In this document: positions 20,720 to 42,012 of the stretch, piece after piece
How positions within the stretch are numbered: the first letter of the stretch is position 1
How the letters are laid out: every line of letters begins with the position of its first letter
DNA from: Rouxiella chamberiensis
GTDB lineage: Bacteria; Pseudomonadota; Gammaproteobacteria; Enterobacterales; Enterobacteriaceae
Assembly (NCBI RefSeq): GCF_026967475.1
Contig: NZ_CP114058.1
Span: forward strand, 4,030,001-4,094,000
Length of the DNA stretch: 64,000 nt
Reading direction: 5' to 3'
Program-made: the position numbers and the translations under genes
The notes under the pieces: model-generated
The model's input: the letters and a program-made list of their open reading frames with translations, nothing else
The model's database searches: none
What the model was told of the DNA's origin: nothing

Positions 20720-21463
20720 AAAACCCCCTGGTTTCTCCTTCCAAATGTCTTCTTTCTTTCGTCTGCCCTTATTAGAGCGTTATCTGCAAGCGATACCTGA
20801 AACAAGTCCGTAAAATAATTTCTCCTTGTCACTAATTAGCCTACAGACTAATATTTCCTTCAGGGAGTGAATCTTGTTCACCGTCTATTATCATCCTGAC
20901 GCGCTCCAGGAGGCCAAGTAGATTGCCTGTGGTAACCAGGGCAAAATTTGACAGGCTCGTAAAAAAACTCGAGCAGGACCCTCGATTACTCAGAGAACCG
21001 GACACAAAGCCGCTCGGCAATGGATTATTTGAGCTGAGAACGCAGGGTAAAGATATCGCACGTGGTTTGTGGGTCTATCAGAGAGGCAATCTGATCATCA
21101 TGTTGAGAGTCTTTGTTAAAAAGTCACAGAAATTTCTAGATCTGAACTCGACATGGCATGGTCGCGGCTAGAGACAATAAAAAATGAAATGGGTGAGTCA
21201 TAGCGAGCTGCATGATGAATGGATGCGTGATCCAGAATATCGTGCGACCTACGAAGAAGAAATGCGCAAAGAACATTTGCGGGCCGTACTGGCACAGTGG
21301 CGCAGTAAGGAAAATCTGACCAGTGCCGAAGTCGCTGCGCGCATGGGCATCAAACCGCCCACCGTTCACAAAATGGAAAAAAACATTCTTCGAGCCTCAA
21401 TCGATACTCTCTATCGCTATGCGAAAGCCTGTGGCATCGAGCATCCCGAGGTGCCACTTTATT
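20720..21463 (+). mobile_element. Toxin-antitoxin cassette inserted between slyD and slyX
   Basis: In E. coli slyD and slyX face each other with no gene between them. Here a 744-bp segment holding a HigB/HigA-like pair lies between two exact copies of the terminator that would normally separate them. This is what integration at, or duplication of, a terminator would leave. There is no integrase or transposase, so the mechanism is unknown. Confidence 0.6.
20874..21203 (+). pseudogene. HigB/RelE-type toxin (phage Gp49-like), frame broken twice
   Basis: The first frame reads (TTG start) LFTVYYHPDALQEAK then a stop; the next frame continues PVVTRAKFDRLVKKLEQD through GLWVYQRGNLIIMLRVFVKK; the third gives SELDMAWSRLETIKNEMG ending at 21203. 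The joined product is a typical HigB/Gp49-like mRNA-interferase toxin of about 109 residues. The shifts are near 20919-20922 (one base too many) and 21129-21133 (one too few, in an AAA/TTT run). Unlike the other broken genes here, neither lies at GAAC. The intact gene would overlap the antitoxin start by 20 bases. It could be real decay or sequence errors. Confidence 0.7.
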
Positions 21464-21465
21464 AA
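21184..21465 (+). CDS. XRE-family antitoxin (HigA-like)
   Basis: A 93-residue protein with a Cro/C1-type helix-turn-helix at about residues 48-70 (TSAEVAARMGIKPPTVHKME). It is the expected DNA-binding antitoxin of a toxin-first HigBA-type pair and likely represses the pair's promoter. The reading frame is intact, while the toxin's is not. Its stop codon is formed partly by the right copy of the 39-bp repeat. Confidence 0.85.
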   Translation: MKWVSHSELHDEWMRDPEYRATYEEEMRKEHLRAVLAQWRSKENLTSAEVAARMGIKPPTVHKMEKNILRASIDTLYRYAKACGIEHPEVPLY

Positions 21466-21502
21466 AAGAAAAGGCGGCCACTGGCCGCCTTTTTTATTGC
21501 GT
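21464..21502 (+). repeat. 39-bp direct repeat, right copy (second slyD/slyX terminator)
   Basis: Identical to 20681-20719. It includes the bidirectional terminator stem at 21469-21495, which now ends both the antitoxin gene and slyX. Confidence 0.95.
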
Positions 21503-21507
21503 GTTGC

Positions 21508-21726
21508 TCAATAGTGCGGAGGCGGCGTTTCTTCCGATGCGTCGGCTATCATTGACGGCTGCGAGGCGCGCAGACGGTCGGTCAGCAGGCGCAGATGATC
21601 ATGCAGGCGGCTCATTTCGAGTTGATGCGAGGTGACTATCTGATTCAACTCTTCAATGGTCACTTCCTGAAAAGCCAGCTTGCTCTCCAGGGCTTCAATC
21701 CGCTGTTCGAAGGAATTCTGTTCCAT
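21508..21726 (-). CDS. slyX: SlyX
   Basis: A 72-residue coiled-coil protein ([20 protein letters not shown]) ending PPPHY, as in E. coli SlyX. Its function is unknown. It converges on slyD, or now on the inserted antitoxin gene. Confidence 0.93.
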   Translation of the reverse strand: MEQNSFEQRIEALESKLAFQEVTIEELNQIVTSHQLEMSRLHDHLRLLTDRLRASQPSMIADASEETPPPHY

Positions 21727-21988
21727 AATTTGTGCCTTTAATGCCTATCGGTGAGGATTGTCTGTCAGCGCGACAGAATTTGCGCCATATTCTACGCACA
21801 ATAAATCAAAAATACTCGACGCAGGCCGTTTTCTGAGATCTTCAGAAACTTATTGAATCAAAAAAGGTCTGAATTAAGCGCGTTCGGGAAGTATAGCGAT
21901 TGTCATGCATTGACACGGACAGTTATATTAACCGGCGAACTTTCGTAATTGTTACTTGGGGCACGAGCCTCAAGTCTTGGAGAAATGG

Positions 21989-22840
21989 ATGAAATCACTG
22001 TTTAAAGTAACGCTGTTGGCTACCACGATGGCTCTTGCCCTGGGCGCGACTCAGGCCATGGCAGCCGATGCTGCAAAAGCGACTGATTCTACTGCAGCTG
22101 CGCCAGCGGCTTCGGCACCTGCGACCACCGATACTGCAAAATTCAAAAACGACGACGAGCAGGCGGCTTACGCGCTGGGTGCTTCACTTGGCCGTTACAT
22201 GGACAATTCACTGAAAGAGCAGGAAAAACTGGGCATCAAACTGGATAAAGACCAGCTGATTGCCGGCGTTCAGGACGCGTTTGCCAACAAGAGCAAACTG
22301 TCTGATGCCGATATCGAGAAAACCCTGCAAACCTTCGAAGGCCGCGTGAAAGCTTCTGCCCAGCAGAAAATGGAAGCTGACGCCAAAGCCAACGAAGAGA
22401 AAGGCGCCGCTTACAGCGCAACCTTCGCCAAAGAAAAAGGCGTGAAGAAAACCGAATCCGGTCTGCTGTATCAGGTTGAGAAACCAGGTACCGGCGCTGC
22501 ACCTAAAGACAGCGATACCGTCGTGGTGAACTACAAGGGTACGCTGGTTGACGGTACCGAGTTCGACAACTCCTACACCCGTGGCGAGCCGCTGTCCTTC
22601 CGTCTTGACGGTGTTATCCCGGGCTGGACCGAAGGCCTGAAACACATCAAGAAAGGCGGTAAAATCAAGCTGGTCATTCCACCGGCTCTGGCTTACGGCA
22701 AAACCGGCGTTCCGGGCATTCCTGCCAACTCTACGCTGGTCTTCGACGTAGAACTGCTGGATATCAAGGCTGCGCCTAAAGCGGATGCCAAAGACGCGAC
22801 CAAGCCTGCTGCACCGGCCGCGGCTGCAAAATCAGAATAA
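21989..22840 (+). CDS. fkpA: FkpA, periplasmic FKBP-type isomerase and chaperone
   Basis: A 283-residue envelope-stress folding factor. A signal peptide (MKSLFKVTLLATTMALALG, cleavage after AMA) is followed by an Ala/Thr-rich linker, an N-terminal dimerisation domain (about residues 50-140) and a C-terminal FKBP domain (VVVNYKGTLVDGTEFDNSY; VIPGWTEGLKHIKKGG). The tail is Ala/Lys-rich and longer than in E. coli (270). The start is ATG 21989 after TTGGAGA. A GCGAACTT about 50 bases upstream resembles a sigma-E -35 element, as expected for fkpA, but no clear -10 is seen. Confidence 0.95.
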   Translation: MKSLFKVTLLATTMALALGATQAMAADAAKATDSTAAAPAASAPATTDTAKFKNDDEQAAYALGASLGRYMDNSLKEQEKLGIKLDKDQLIAGVQDAFANKSKLSDADIEKTLQTFEGRVKASAQQKMEADAKANEEKGAAYSATFAKEKGVKKTESGLLYQVEKPGTGAAPKDSDTVVVNYKGTLVDGTEFDNSYTRGEPLSFRLDGVIPGWTEGLKHIKKGGKIKLVIPPALAYGKTGVPGIPANSTLVFDVELLDIKAAPKADAKDATKPAAPAAAAKSE

Positions 22841-22862
22841 TCAGTTCTGCGTTTTGTACCTG

Positions 22863-22894
22863 AAAAAACCGTCGCTTATGCGGCGGTTTTTTTT
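22863..22894 (+). terminator. fkpA terminator
   Basis: AAAAACCGTCGC-TTAT-GCGGCGGTTTTTTTT, a 10-bp stem with one G-U pair and a long T-tract, 22 bases after the stop. Confidence 0.9.
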
Positions 22895-23113
22895 ACCCTA
22901 CGCTTTTTAAAGGCTTCCACCCCATTTTTGCTGGGGTTACTCTATGATGATAACTTGACGGCCTTGTCGCTCGGGCTTAACGTCAGGGTATTGGAAAAAT
23001 CGTAGGGAGGTTTTCACTGTAGCTTTGTTACAGTGGGGCCTGCTGAAATGATTGTACGGAGAGTCTTACTCCAGCTGATGAGTAAGGTCCCGATGTAGAG
23101 GGTGGTAGCTTCA
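22895..23113 (+). promoter_or_regulatory. Structured 5' region of yheO
   Basis: Between the fkpA terminator and yheO there are three stem-loops: CCCCA/TGGGG near 22922-22936; CACTGTA/TACAGTG at 23015-23035; CTTACTC/GAGTAAG at 23065-23086. The last ends 27 bases before the ATG. I cannot assign a known riboswitch or promoter with confidence. Confidence 0.5.
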
Positions 23114-23830
23114 ATGTCTAATTCGCTTTTAAATGGCGAAACCGGTGAGCTGGATTTGCTGGACCAACGTCCGTTTAGTGCAACCGACCATGAAATTCTG
23201 ACCTCCTATGAGGCGGTCGTCGATGGATTGGCCATGCTGATTGGTCAACACTGCGAAATAGTTCTGCATTCTCTGGAAGATCTGAAATGCTCGGCTATTC
23301 GCATCGCCAACGGTGAACACACCGGCCGCAAGATAGGTTCGCCTATCACAGATTTGGCCCTGCGCATGCTGCATGACATGACGGGCGCCGACAGCAATGT
23401 CTCCAAAGCCTATTTTACCCGCGCGAAAAGCGGCGTATTGATGAAGTCGGTCACTATCGCCATCCGCAATCGCGATCAGCGCGTGGTCGGACTGCTGTGT
23501 ATCAACATGAACCTCGATGTGCCTTTCTCGCAGATTATGCAGACTTTTATTCCGCCGGAAGCTCAAGACGTGTCGCCTTCCGTCAACTTTGCTTCTTCGG
23601 TTGATGATCTTGTCGCACAAACGCTGGAGTTCACCATCGAAGAGGTGAATGCCGATCGCAATGTCACCAACAATGCCAAAAACCGACAGGTCGTGCTCAA
23701 TCTGTACGAGAAGGGCATTTTCGACATCAAGGATGCCATCAATCAGGTCGCCGATCGTCTGAATATCTCCAAACACACGGTCTATCTCTACATCCGCCAG
23801 TTTAAAAGCGGCGAGCCGTTGGGGAACTAA
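23114..23830 (+). CDS. yheO: YheO, PAS-like and HTH transcriptional regulator
   Basis: A 238-residue protein with an N-terminal YheO/PAS-like domain (about residues 28-140, with [20 protein letters not shown]) and a C-terminal helix-turn-helix ([20 protein letters not shown], about residues 210-230). The regulon is unknown. It is immediately followed by tusD, as in E. coli, so it probably shares transcription with tusDCB. The start [13 protein letters not shown] at 23114 is preferred over a start 12 bases upstream. Confidence 0.9.
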   Translation: MSNSLLNGETGELDLLDQRPFSATDHEILTSYEAVVDGLAMLIGQHCEIVLHSLEDLKCSAIRIANGEHTGRKIGSPITDLALRMLHDMTGADSNVSKAYFTRAKSGVLMKSVTIAIRNRDQRVVGLLCINMNLDVPFSQIMQTFIPPEAQDVSPSVNFASSVDDLVAQTLEFTIEEVNADRNVTNNAKNRQVVLNLYEKGIFDIKDAINQVADRLNISKHTVYLYIRQFKSGEPLGN

Positions 23831-23832
23831 CG

Positions 23833-24237
23833 TTGACGTTGCGATACAGTCTTCTGGTTACGGGTGCGCCTTACGGTACCCAGCAGGCCAGCGCCGCCTA
23901 TCAGTTTGCGCAGGCGTTGCTGGCGCGTGGTCATCAACTCGACAGCATTTTCTTTTATCGTGAAGGCGTGCTTAACGGCAATCAGCTTACCTCGCCGGCT
24001 TCCGACGAGTTCGACCTGGTACGCGCCTGGCAGCAACTGGCCGAAGAGCATGGCGTTGCGCTGAACGTTTGTGTGGCGGCGGCGCTGCGTCGTGGCATTA
24101 TCGATGCCGACGAAGCGGCAAACCGCAAGGACGAGCCTCACGAACCACAGCCCAATCTTCAGCCCGGATTCGCCTTGACCGGTCTTGGCAGCCTTGCCGA
24201 AGCCGCGCTAACCTGCGATCGGCTGATACAGTTTTAA
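23833..24237 (+). CDS. tusD: TusD, sulfurtransferase subunit
   Basis: A 134-residue subunit of the TusBCD complex, which passes sulfur from TusA to TusE for 2-thiolation of tRNA wobble uridine (mnm5s2U). The active cysteine lies in [13 protein letters not shown] near residue 78. The start is TTG at 23833, 2 bases after the yheO stop; a second TTG at 23839 aligns with the E. coli start, but the GGGGAA ribosome site favours the first. Confidence 0.93.
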   Translation: MTLRYSLLVTGAPYGTQQASAAYQFAQALLARGHQLDSIFFYREGVLNGNQLTSPASDEFDLVRAWQQLAEEHGVALNVCVAAALRRGIIDADEAANRKDEPHEPQPNLQPGFALTGLGSLAEAALTCDRLIQF

Positions 24238-24257
24238 GCGTAGGAACAGACAGCAAC

Positions 24258-24626
24258 ATGAGTGCAGAAAAGAAGGTGGCATTTGTATTTACGCAAAGCC
24301 CGCACGGGACTTCCGCAGGGAGGGAAGGGCTCGACGCCCTGCTGGCAACCTCGGCGCTGACCGAAGAAATCGGCGTATTTTTTGTGGCAGATGGCGTTTT
24401 GCAACTGTTGCCGGGACAGCAACCCGAAAAAGTTTTAGCGCGTAATTACATTGCTACCTACGGCATTTTACCGCTTTACGATATTGAGCAATGCTTTCTC
24501 TGTGACGCCTCGGCAAGCGCCCGCGGTCTGGCGGAATTCGACGACTGGGTGCTGGATGTCGAGCGTCTCGCCCCCGATAGTCTGCGTCGGCGACTCGCCA
24601 CCTATGATGTGATTATGACCTTCTGA
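24258..24626 (+). CDS. tusC: TusC, sulfur relay subunit
   Basis: A 122-residue DsrE/F-fold subunit of TusBCD, with [19 protein letters not shown] at the N-terminus and [12 protein letters not shown] in the middle. It has no catalytic role known by itself; it completes the hexameric complex. ATG 24258, 20 bases after tusD. Confidence 0.94.
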   Translation: MSAEKKVAFVFTQSPHGTSAGREGLDALLATSALTEEIGVFFVADGVLQLLPGQQPEKVLARNYIATYGILPLYDIEQCFLCDASASARGLAEFDDWVLDVERLAPDSLRRRLATYDVIMTF

Positions 24627-24639
24627 TCGGATAAAGATA

Positions 24640-24927
24640 ATGCTTTTTACCCTGTCTCATTCTCCTCAACAGTGTGATTTGGCGGCACTTATTCAGCTTG
24701 TCGGCGATGAAGATGCGTTACTGCTCATGCAGGATGGCGTGCTCGCCGCCCTTGAAAACAGCATGGCGCAGTCCCATATCTCTGTTCTGACCTGCCCGGT
24801 ATATGTTCTGAGTGAAGATCTGCAAGCCAGAGGGTTGGTTGGTCAAATTTCACACAAATGGACGCCAATCGACTATAATGGATTCGTTGATTTAACCGAA
24901 AGGCACCGTCAGCACATCGCGTGGTGA
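24640..24927 (+). CDS. tusB: TusB, sulfur relay subunit
   Basis: A 95-residue third subunit of TusBCD (LFTLSHSPQQCDLAALIQL), the same length as in E. coli. It is the last gene of the yheO-tusDCB group. The str operon promoter follows. Confidence 0.94.
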   Translation: MLFTLSHSPQQCDLAALIQLVGDEDALLLMQDGVLAALENSMAQSHISVLTCPVYVLSEDLQARGLVGQISHKWTPIDYNGFVDLTERHRQHIAW

Positions 24928-24950
24928 TTTCGCGAAATGTTGTATATTTC

Positions 24951-24979
24951 TTGACACTTTCGTAGGTCAGCAATAAAAT
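24951..24979 (+). promoter_or_regulatory. str operon promoter
   Basis: TTGACA (24951-24956), a 17-base spacer and TAAAAT (24974-24979) make a near-consensus sigma-70 promoter about 90 bases before rpsL. Confidence 0.85.
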
Positions 24980-25069
24980 TCTGCGTCCCATATTGGCATC
25001 TGCCGATTGTGGGTCGATTTATCACGTGTTTACAAAGCAGTTTACGAATCAAAATCCAGGAGCTTTTTA

Positions 25070-25443
<374 letters not shown>

Positions 25444-25524
25444 TGGTTCTCCGTTAAGTAAGGCCAAACATTTTCACATTACTGTCAAAATAAACTCATA
25501 GAGTTTTGGACAATCCTGAATTAA

Positions 25525-26022
<498 letters not shown>

Positions 26023-26034
26023 TAGTTATGCTAA

Positions 26035-26068
26035 CCAAGCGGGCGCTGATTACAGTTAACCCGCTTGG
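26035..26068 (+). other. rpsG-fusA intercistronic hairpin
   Basis: CCAAGCGGG and CCCGCTTGG form a perfect 9-bp stem around a 16-base loop between rpsG and fusA. There is no T-tract. It likely modulates relative expression or mRNA stability within the str operon. Confidence 0.55.
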
Positions 26069-26098
26069 ATTAACTAAATCTGAACGCCCTAGGAATAG

Positions 26099-28222
<2,124 letters not shown>

Positions 28223-28248
28223 GCCTAGGTTTCTAACACAATGATCCC

Positions 28249-29478
<1,230 letters not shown>

Positions 29479-29502
29479 TCGCTGATAACATTGGTGATCT
29501 AA

Positions 29503-29528
29503 AAGAGGGTGCTTCGGCACCCTTTTTT
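29503..29528 (+). terminator. str operon terminator
   Basis: GAGGGTGC-TTCG-GCACCCTTTTTT: a tetraloop-capped stem followed by a T-tract, 24 bases after tufA. Confidence 0.92.
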
Positions 29529-29574
29529 ATGCCTTTTTCCGGCAAATAGGTTGTGTAAATTTTTCCAATCACAA

Positions 29575-29601
29575 TTGAAATAAAAACTATTCTCATTTAC
29601 A
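29575..29601 (+). promoter_or_regulatory. Possible Fur-regulated promoter region of bfd
   Basis: An AT-rich stretch with ACTATTCTCATT resembles part of the Fur box consensus (GATAATGATAATCATTATC); by eye 11 of 19 positions agree. bfd is iron-regulated by Fur in E. coli, so a site is expected, but the match is weak. Confidence 0.3.
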
Positions 29602-29634
29602 GTTGCGTGAATTGTTTAAATATTGAGTTAGGGT

Positions 29635-29829
29635 ATGTACGTCTGTTTGTGTAATGCAGTCACCGACAAAGTGATCCGAAAAGTAATCCGGCAGCATCAG
29701 CCACAAACGATGAAAGACCTTCGCCAGTTAGTGCCGATTGGTACGGATTGCGGGAAATGCATCAGACAGGCCAGAGAGATTCTGGTTGAGGAGCAGGAGA
29801 GCACAACCTACATCATCGAAGTCGCCTGA
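29635..29829 (+). CDS. bfd: Bacterioferritin-associated ferredoxin
   Basis: A 64-residue [2Fe-2S] protein that reduces the ferric core of bacterioferritin to release iron. The four cluster cysteines are visible in MYVCLCNAV (Cys4, Cys6) and GTDCGKC (about Cys38 and Cys41). It lies directly upstream of bfr. Confidence 0.95.
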   Translation: MYVCLCNAVTDKVIRKVIRQHQPQTMKDLRQLVPIGTDCGKCIRQAREILVEEQESTTYIIEVA

Positions 29830-29905
29830 TAAATAGTAGGGTTATTTCTTTCCCTCTTAGCCGAGTGGTTCTACACTTCATAGAACTACAGCGGAGGGCA
29901 TTCCT

Positions 29906-30397
29906 ATGAAAGGCGATACCAAAATGATTGCGCACCTTAACAAGCTGCTAGGAAATGAGCTTGTTGCCATCAATCAGTATTTTCTCCATGCCAGAATGTT
30001 TAAAAATTGGGGTTTGATGCGACTCAACGGCATCGAATACCATGAGTCCATTGACGAGATGAAGCATGCTGATATTTACATCGAACGCATTCTCTTCCTC
30101 GAGGGCATTCCCAACCTGCAAGATCTCGGCAAGCTCAATATTGGTGAAGACGTTGAGGAAATGCTCAAGTCGGATCTGGTGCTTGAACTCGACGGCGCGC
30201 GCGATTTACGCGAAGCCATTTCCTATGCCGACTCCATTCACGATTATGTCAGCCGCGATATGATGATTACTATATTGGCGGAAGAAGAGCACCACATTGA
30301 CTGGATCGAAACCGAAGTCGATTTGATAGGTCGAGTGGGTATTCAGAACTACATTCAAACTCAGATAAAAGAAGAATCAAAAAAAGCAGCGCATTAG
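29906..30397 (+). CDS. bfr: Bacterioferritin
   Basis: A 163-residue haem-containing ferritin that forms 24-mer iron-storage shells. Diiron site ligands are in [10 protein letters not shown] (Glu18), [13 protein letters not shown] (Glu51, His54) and [11 protein letters not shown] (about Glu127, His130); Met52 of the E. coli haem ligand lies in the DEMKHAD context. ATG 29906 follows CGGAGGG. It converges on the prepilin-peptidase-like gene. Confidence 0.96.
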   Translation: MKGDTKMIAHLNKLLGNELVAINQYFLHARMFKNWGLMRLNGIEYHESIDEMKHADIYIERILFLEGIPNLQDLGKLNIGEDVEEMLKSDLVLELDGARDLREAISYADSIHDYVSRDMMITILAEEEHHIDWIETEVDLIGRVGIQNYIQTQIKEESKKAAH

Positions 30398-30412
30398 TTC
30401 TGGCTACGGTGT

Positions 30413-30940
30413 TTACTGGATAGTCACGCAATAGAGACATTGTGTATCAGCCAGGCCATAAACTTGCTGGCTGATATAAATTATCCCGCCCGTAACCGCG
30501 AGAAAGGGACCAAAGGGAATAGCGCCCAGTCGGCGAAGGAACAAAAAGCGCAAGACGTACATAATGGTCCCGGTGACAGAAGCGATGAAGGCCACAAACG
30601 GAAGAGACTCCCATCCCAGCCAGGCACCCAATGCCGCCATGAGTTTAAAATCGCCGTATCCCAATCCCTCTTTTTTAGTCACTGCTTTCATCAGCCAATA
30701 GATAGCCCATAGACACAGGTAGCCAGCCGCAGCGCCAATCACGGCATTGGCGAGATGCTGAGGTCTGAAAACCGCGTGCAGCATCAGGCCAATCCACAAT
30801 AACGGTAGCGTAAGACGGTCGGGTAGCTGGAATCGCTGCATGTCGATATAGCTTAGCGCCAGCAAAAAACCGACCAGGAGGATGCTGGTCATCAAGGCAT
30901 AGCCATGCGTCATTGCGAACCGGGCGATATCGTTGAACAC
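30413..30940 (-). CDS. Short type IV prepilin peptidase-like protein (A24 family)
   Basis: A hydrophobic 175-residue protein with the two aspartate motifs of prepilin peptidases: SYIDMQRFQLPD (first Asp near residue 34) and GYGDFKLMAALGAWLG (near residue 100). It lacks the N-terminal methyltransferase domain with Cys pairs found in full-length PilD/GspO. I choose GTG 30940 because AGGAG lies 5 bases upstream; a longer frame to 31117 has no ribosome site. In E. coli gspO (hofD) occupies this place next to bfr. No pilin or secretion genes are nearby, so it is an orphan. Confidence 0.78.
   Translation of the reverse strand: MFNDIARFAMTHGYALMTSILLVGFLLALSYIDMQRFQLPDRLTLPLLWIGLMLHAVFRPQHLANAVIGAAAGYLCLWAIYWLMKAVTKKEGLGYGDFKLMAALGAWLGWESLPFVAFIASVTGTIMYVLRFLFLRRLGAIPFGPFLAVTGGIIYISQQVYGLADTQCLYCVTIQ
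30445..30476. terminator. Perfect 10-bp inverted repeat at the bfr/peptidase junction
   Basis: TATCAGCCAG and CTGGCTGATA surround a 12-base loop inside the 3' end of the peptidase gene, 48 bases past the bfr stop. It may end bfr transcription; there is no T-tract. Confidence 0.4.
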
Positions 30941-31135
30941 GGTGACTCCTTTGTCGGTCTCACAAGTACCGGTGTGGAGGACAAAGAATAATCTTTCGGA
31001 GGATACAAACAATCCGAAAAGACTTGATGAAATATTGTTCATTTTACGCGGCGGAAACTGCCGCCCAAAATTTAGCGAAAACGTGAAAGAGGGCAGGGGA
31101 GTACGAAATAAACGCACTTTATTGTCAGGAACGGG

Positions 31136-31163
31136 TTGCTTCCTGTGTTCAGTTACGTATAAT
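31136..31163 (+). promoter_or_regulatory. S10 operon promoter
   Basis: TATAAT (31158-31163) is followed by GCGCGGGCTTAC, as at the E. coli S10 promoter. A weak -35, TTGCTT, lies 16 bases upstream. Confidence 0.8.
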
Positions 31164-31169
31164 GCGCGG

Positions 31170-31659
<490 letters not shown>

Positions 31660-31680
31660 TCAGGGTCATTGAGCGATTGA

Positions 31681-34085
<2,405 letters not shown>

Positions 34086-34096
34086 TTAGAGGATAA

Positions 34097-34378
<282 letters not shown>

Positions 34379-34383
34379 GGTAG

Positions 34384-36309
<1,926 letters not shown>

Positions 36310-36330
36310 TAGAATCGCGCTCTCGAAAAT

Positions 36331-36366
36331 AAATAAACGGCTCATGACGTGGGCCGTTTATTTTTT
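36331..36366 (+). terminator. S10 operon terminator
   Basis: AAATAAACGGC and GCCGTTTATTTTTT make an 11-bp stem with a T-tract, 20 bases after rpsQ. Confidence 0.88.
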
Positions 36367-36367
36367 C

Positions 36368-36396
36368 TACCCATAATGATGAAGCAGTGTTATAAT
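36368..36396 (+). promoter_or_regulatory. spc operon promoter
   Basis: A perfect TATAAT (36391-36396) and the flanking CTACCCATA...GTGTTATAATGC closely follow the E. coli spc promoter; the -35 (about CTACCC) is poor in both. Confidence 0.82.
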
Positions 36397-36466
36397 GCTG
36401 CGCCCTCATTTGTGGGGATTTCTTTATGGCCTCTTAGTAGGTCTTATAAGTTGTAGTTGACATTAG

Positions 36467-38048
<1,582 letters not shown>

Positions 38049-38078
38049 TTGTCACCAATTGAATCACGGGAGTAATGA

Positions 38079-38474
<396 letters not shown>

Positions 38475-38487
38475 TCGGGAGGAAAGC

Positions 38488-39385
<898 letters not shown>

Positions 39386-39390
39386 GGTAG

Positions 39391-39903
<513 letters not shown>

Positions 39904-39905
39904 CC

Positions 39906-40085
39906 ATGGCAAAGACTATTAAAGTAACTCAAACAAAAAGCAGCATCGGTCGTTTGCCGAAACATAAGCAAACTTTGACTGGTTTAGGTCTGCGTCGCAT
40001 TGGTCACACTGTTGAACGTGAAGATACCCCTTCAGTTCGCGGCATGATCAATCTGGTTTCCTACATGGTTAAGGTTGAGGAGTAA
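39906..40085 (+). CDS. rpmD: 50S ribosomal protein L30
   Basis: A 59-residue protein ([20 protein letters not shown], ending SYMVKVEE). It starts 2 bases after rpsE and ends 3 bases before rplO. Short but unmistakable. Confidence 0.97.
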   Translation: MAKTIKVTQTKSSIGRLPKHKQTLTGLGLRRIGHTVEREDTPSVRGMINLVSYMVKVEE

Positions 40086-40088
40086 GAG

Positions 40089-40523
40089 ATGCGTTTAAAT
40101 ACTCTGTCTCCGGCTGACGGTGCCAAGCAGGCGCCAAGGCGTGTAGGTCGTGGTATTGGTTCTGGCCTGGGTAAAACCGGCGGCCGTGGTCACAAAGGTC
40201 AGAACTCACGTTCTGGCGGTGGCGTACGTCGCGGGTTTGAAGGTGGTCAGATGCCTTTATATCGTCGTTTGCCGAAATTCGGCTTCACCTCTCGCAAAGC
40301 GATGATCACGGCAGAAGTTCGTCTGTCTGAACTGGCTCTTGTTGAAGGCGACGTAATCGACCTGAACACGCTGAAAGCCGCTAACGTAGTTGGTATCCAG
40401 ATCGAATTCGTGAAAGTAATCCTTTCAGGCGAAGTCGCTCGTCCGGTTACCGTACGTGGTCTGCGTGTCACCAAAGGCGCTCGTGTTGCTATCGAAGCTG
40501 CTGGCGGTAAAATAGAGGAATAA
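40089..40523 (+). CDS. rplO: 50S ribosomal protein L15
   Basis: A 144-residue late-assembly protein with the basic Gly-rich N-terminal extension ([19 protein letters not shown]). Directly upstream of secY. Confidence 0.98.
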   Translation: MRLNTLSPADGAKQAPRRVGRGIGSGLGKTGGRGHKGQNSRSGGGVRRGFEGGQMPLYRRLPKFGFTSRKAMITAEVRLSELALVEGDVIDLNTLKAANVVGIQIEFVKVILSGEVARPVTVRGLRVTKGARVAIEAAGGKIEE

Positions 40524-40530
40524 GTAGCAG

Positions 40531-41862
40531 ATGGCTAAGCAACCGGGATTAGATTTTCAAAGTGCTAAAGGTGGACTTGGCGAGCTGAAGCGCAGACTTT
40601 TGTTTGTTATCGGTGCGCTGATTGTTTTCCGTATCGGCTCTTTTATTCCGATCCCTGGTATTGATGCCACTGTACTTGCTAAATTGCTCGAACAGCAAAG
40701 AGGCACCATCATTGAAATGTTCAACATGTTCTCTGGTGGTGCTCTCAGCCGTGCTTCTATCTTTGCTCTGGGAATCATGCCGTATATTTCGGCATCGATT
40801 ATTATCCAGCTGTTAACGGTGGTTCATCCAGCGTTGGCAGAAATAAAGAAAGAAGGGGAGGCTGGCCGTCGCAAGATTAGCCAGTACACCCGCTACGGTA
40901 CGCTAGTGTTGGCCGTATTCCAGTCAATCGGTATTGCTACCGGTTTACCGAATATGCCTGGTATGCAGGGCCTGGTGTTAAATCCAGGCTTTGCATTCTA
41001 CTTTACCGCAGTCGTAAGCCTGGTGACCGGGACAATGTTCCTGATGTGGCTTGGCGAACAGATAACTGAGCGTGGTATCGGCAACGGTATCTCAATCATC
41101 ATCTTCGCAGGTATCGTAGCGGGTCTCCCGCCGGCAGTTGCTCACACAATCGAACAAGCTAGACAAGGCGACCTGCACTTCCTCCTGTTGCTGTTGGTTG
41201 CAGTATTAGTGTTTGCAGTGACGTTCTTTGTTGTGTTTATGGAACGTGGTCAACGTCGTATCGTCGTTAACTACGCCAAACGTCAGCAGGGTCGTCGTGT
41301 TTATGCAGCACAGAGCACACACTTACCGTTGAAAGTGAATATGGCCGGTGTAATCCCTGCTATCTTTGCTTCCAGCATCATTCTGTTCCCGGCCACGATT
41401 GCATCATGGTTCGGTGGCGGAACTGGTTGGAACTGGCTGACAACAATTTCGCTGTATTTGCAGCCTGGGCAACCGCTTTATGTGTTACTCTATGCTACTG
41501 CAATCATCTTCTTCTGTTTCTTTTATACTGCGTTGGTGTTCAACCCGCGTGAGACAGCAGATAACCTGAAGAAGTCCGGTGCATTTGTACCAGGAATTCG
41601 TCCGGGAGAGCAAACGGCGAAGTATATTGATAAAGTAATGACCCGCCTGACTTTGGTTGGTGCGCTGTATATTACTTTCATCTGCCTTATCCCGGAGTTC
41701 ATGCGTGACGCAATGAAAGTTCCTTTCTACTTTGGCGGTACATCACTGCTCATCGTAGTTGTGGTCATCATGGACTTTATGGCTCAAGTGCAAACTCTGA
41801 TGATGTCAAGTCAGTACGAGTCTGCGCTGAAGAAAGCAAACCTGAAAGGCTCTAACCGCTAA
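40531..41862 (+). CDS. secY: SecY, protein translocase channel
   Basis: The 443-residue central pore subunit of the SecYEG inner-membrane translocon, with ten predicted membrane helices. The plug and first helix region ([13 protein letters not shown]) and the cytosolic loop [18 protein letters not shown] that contacts the ribosome and SecA are present. It is in the spc operon as in E. coli. Confidence 0.98.
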   Translation: MAKQPGLDFQSAKGGLGELKRRLLFVIGALIVFRIGSFIPIPGIDATVLAKLLEQQRGTIIEMFNMFSGGALSRASIFALGIMPYISASIIIQLLTVVHPALAEIKKEGEAGRRKISQYTRYGTLVLAVFQSIGIATGLPNMPGMQGLVLNPGFAFYFTAVVSLVTGTMFLMWLGEQITERGIGNGISIIIFAGIVAGLPPAVAHTIEQARQGDLHFLLLLLVAVLVFAVTFFVVFMERGQRRIVVNYAKRQQGRRVYAAQSTHLPLKVNMAGVIPAIFASSIILFPATIASWFGGGTGWNWLTTISLYLQPGQPLYVLLYATAIIFFCFFYTALVFNPRETADNLKKSGAFVPGIRPGEQTAKYIDKVMTRLTLVGALYITFICLIPEFMRDAMKVPFYFGGTSLLIVVVVIMDFMAQVQTLMMSSQYESALKKANLKGSNR

Positions 41863-41883
41863 TCTGGTGAGTTTGCGAAGTAA

Positions 41884-42012
<129 letters not shown>

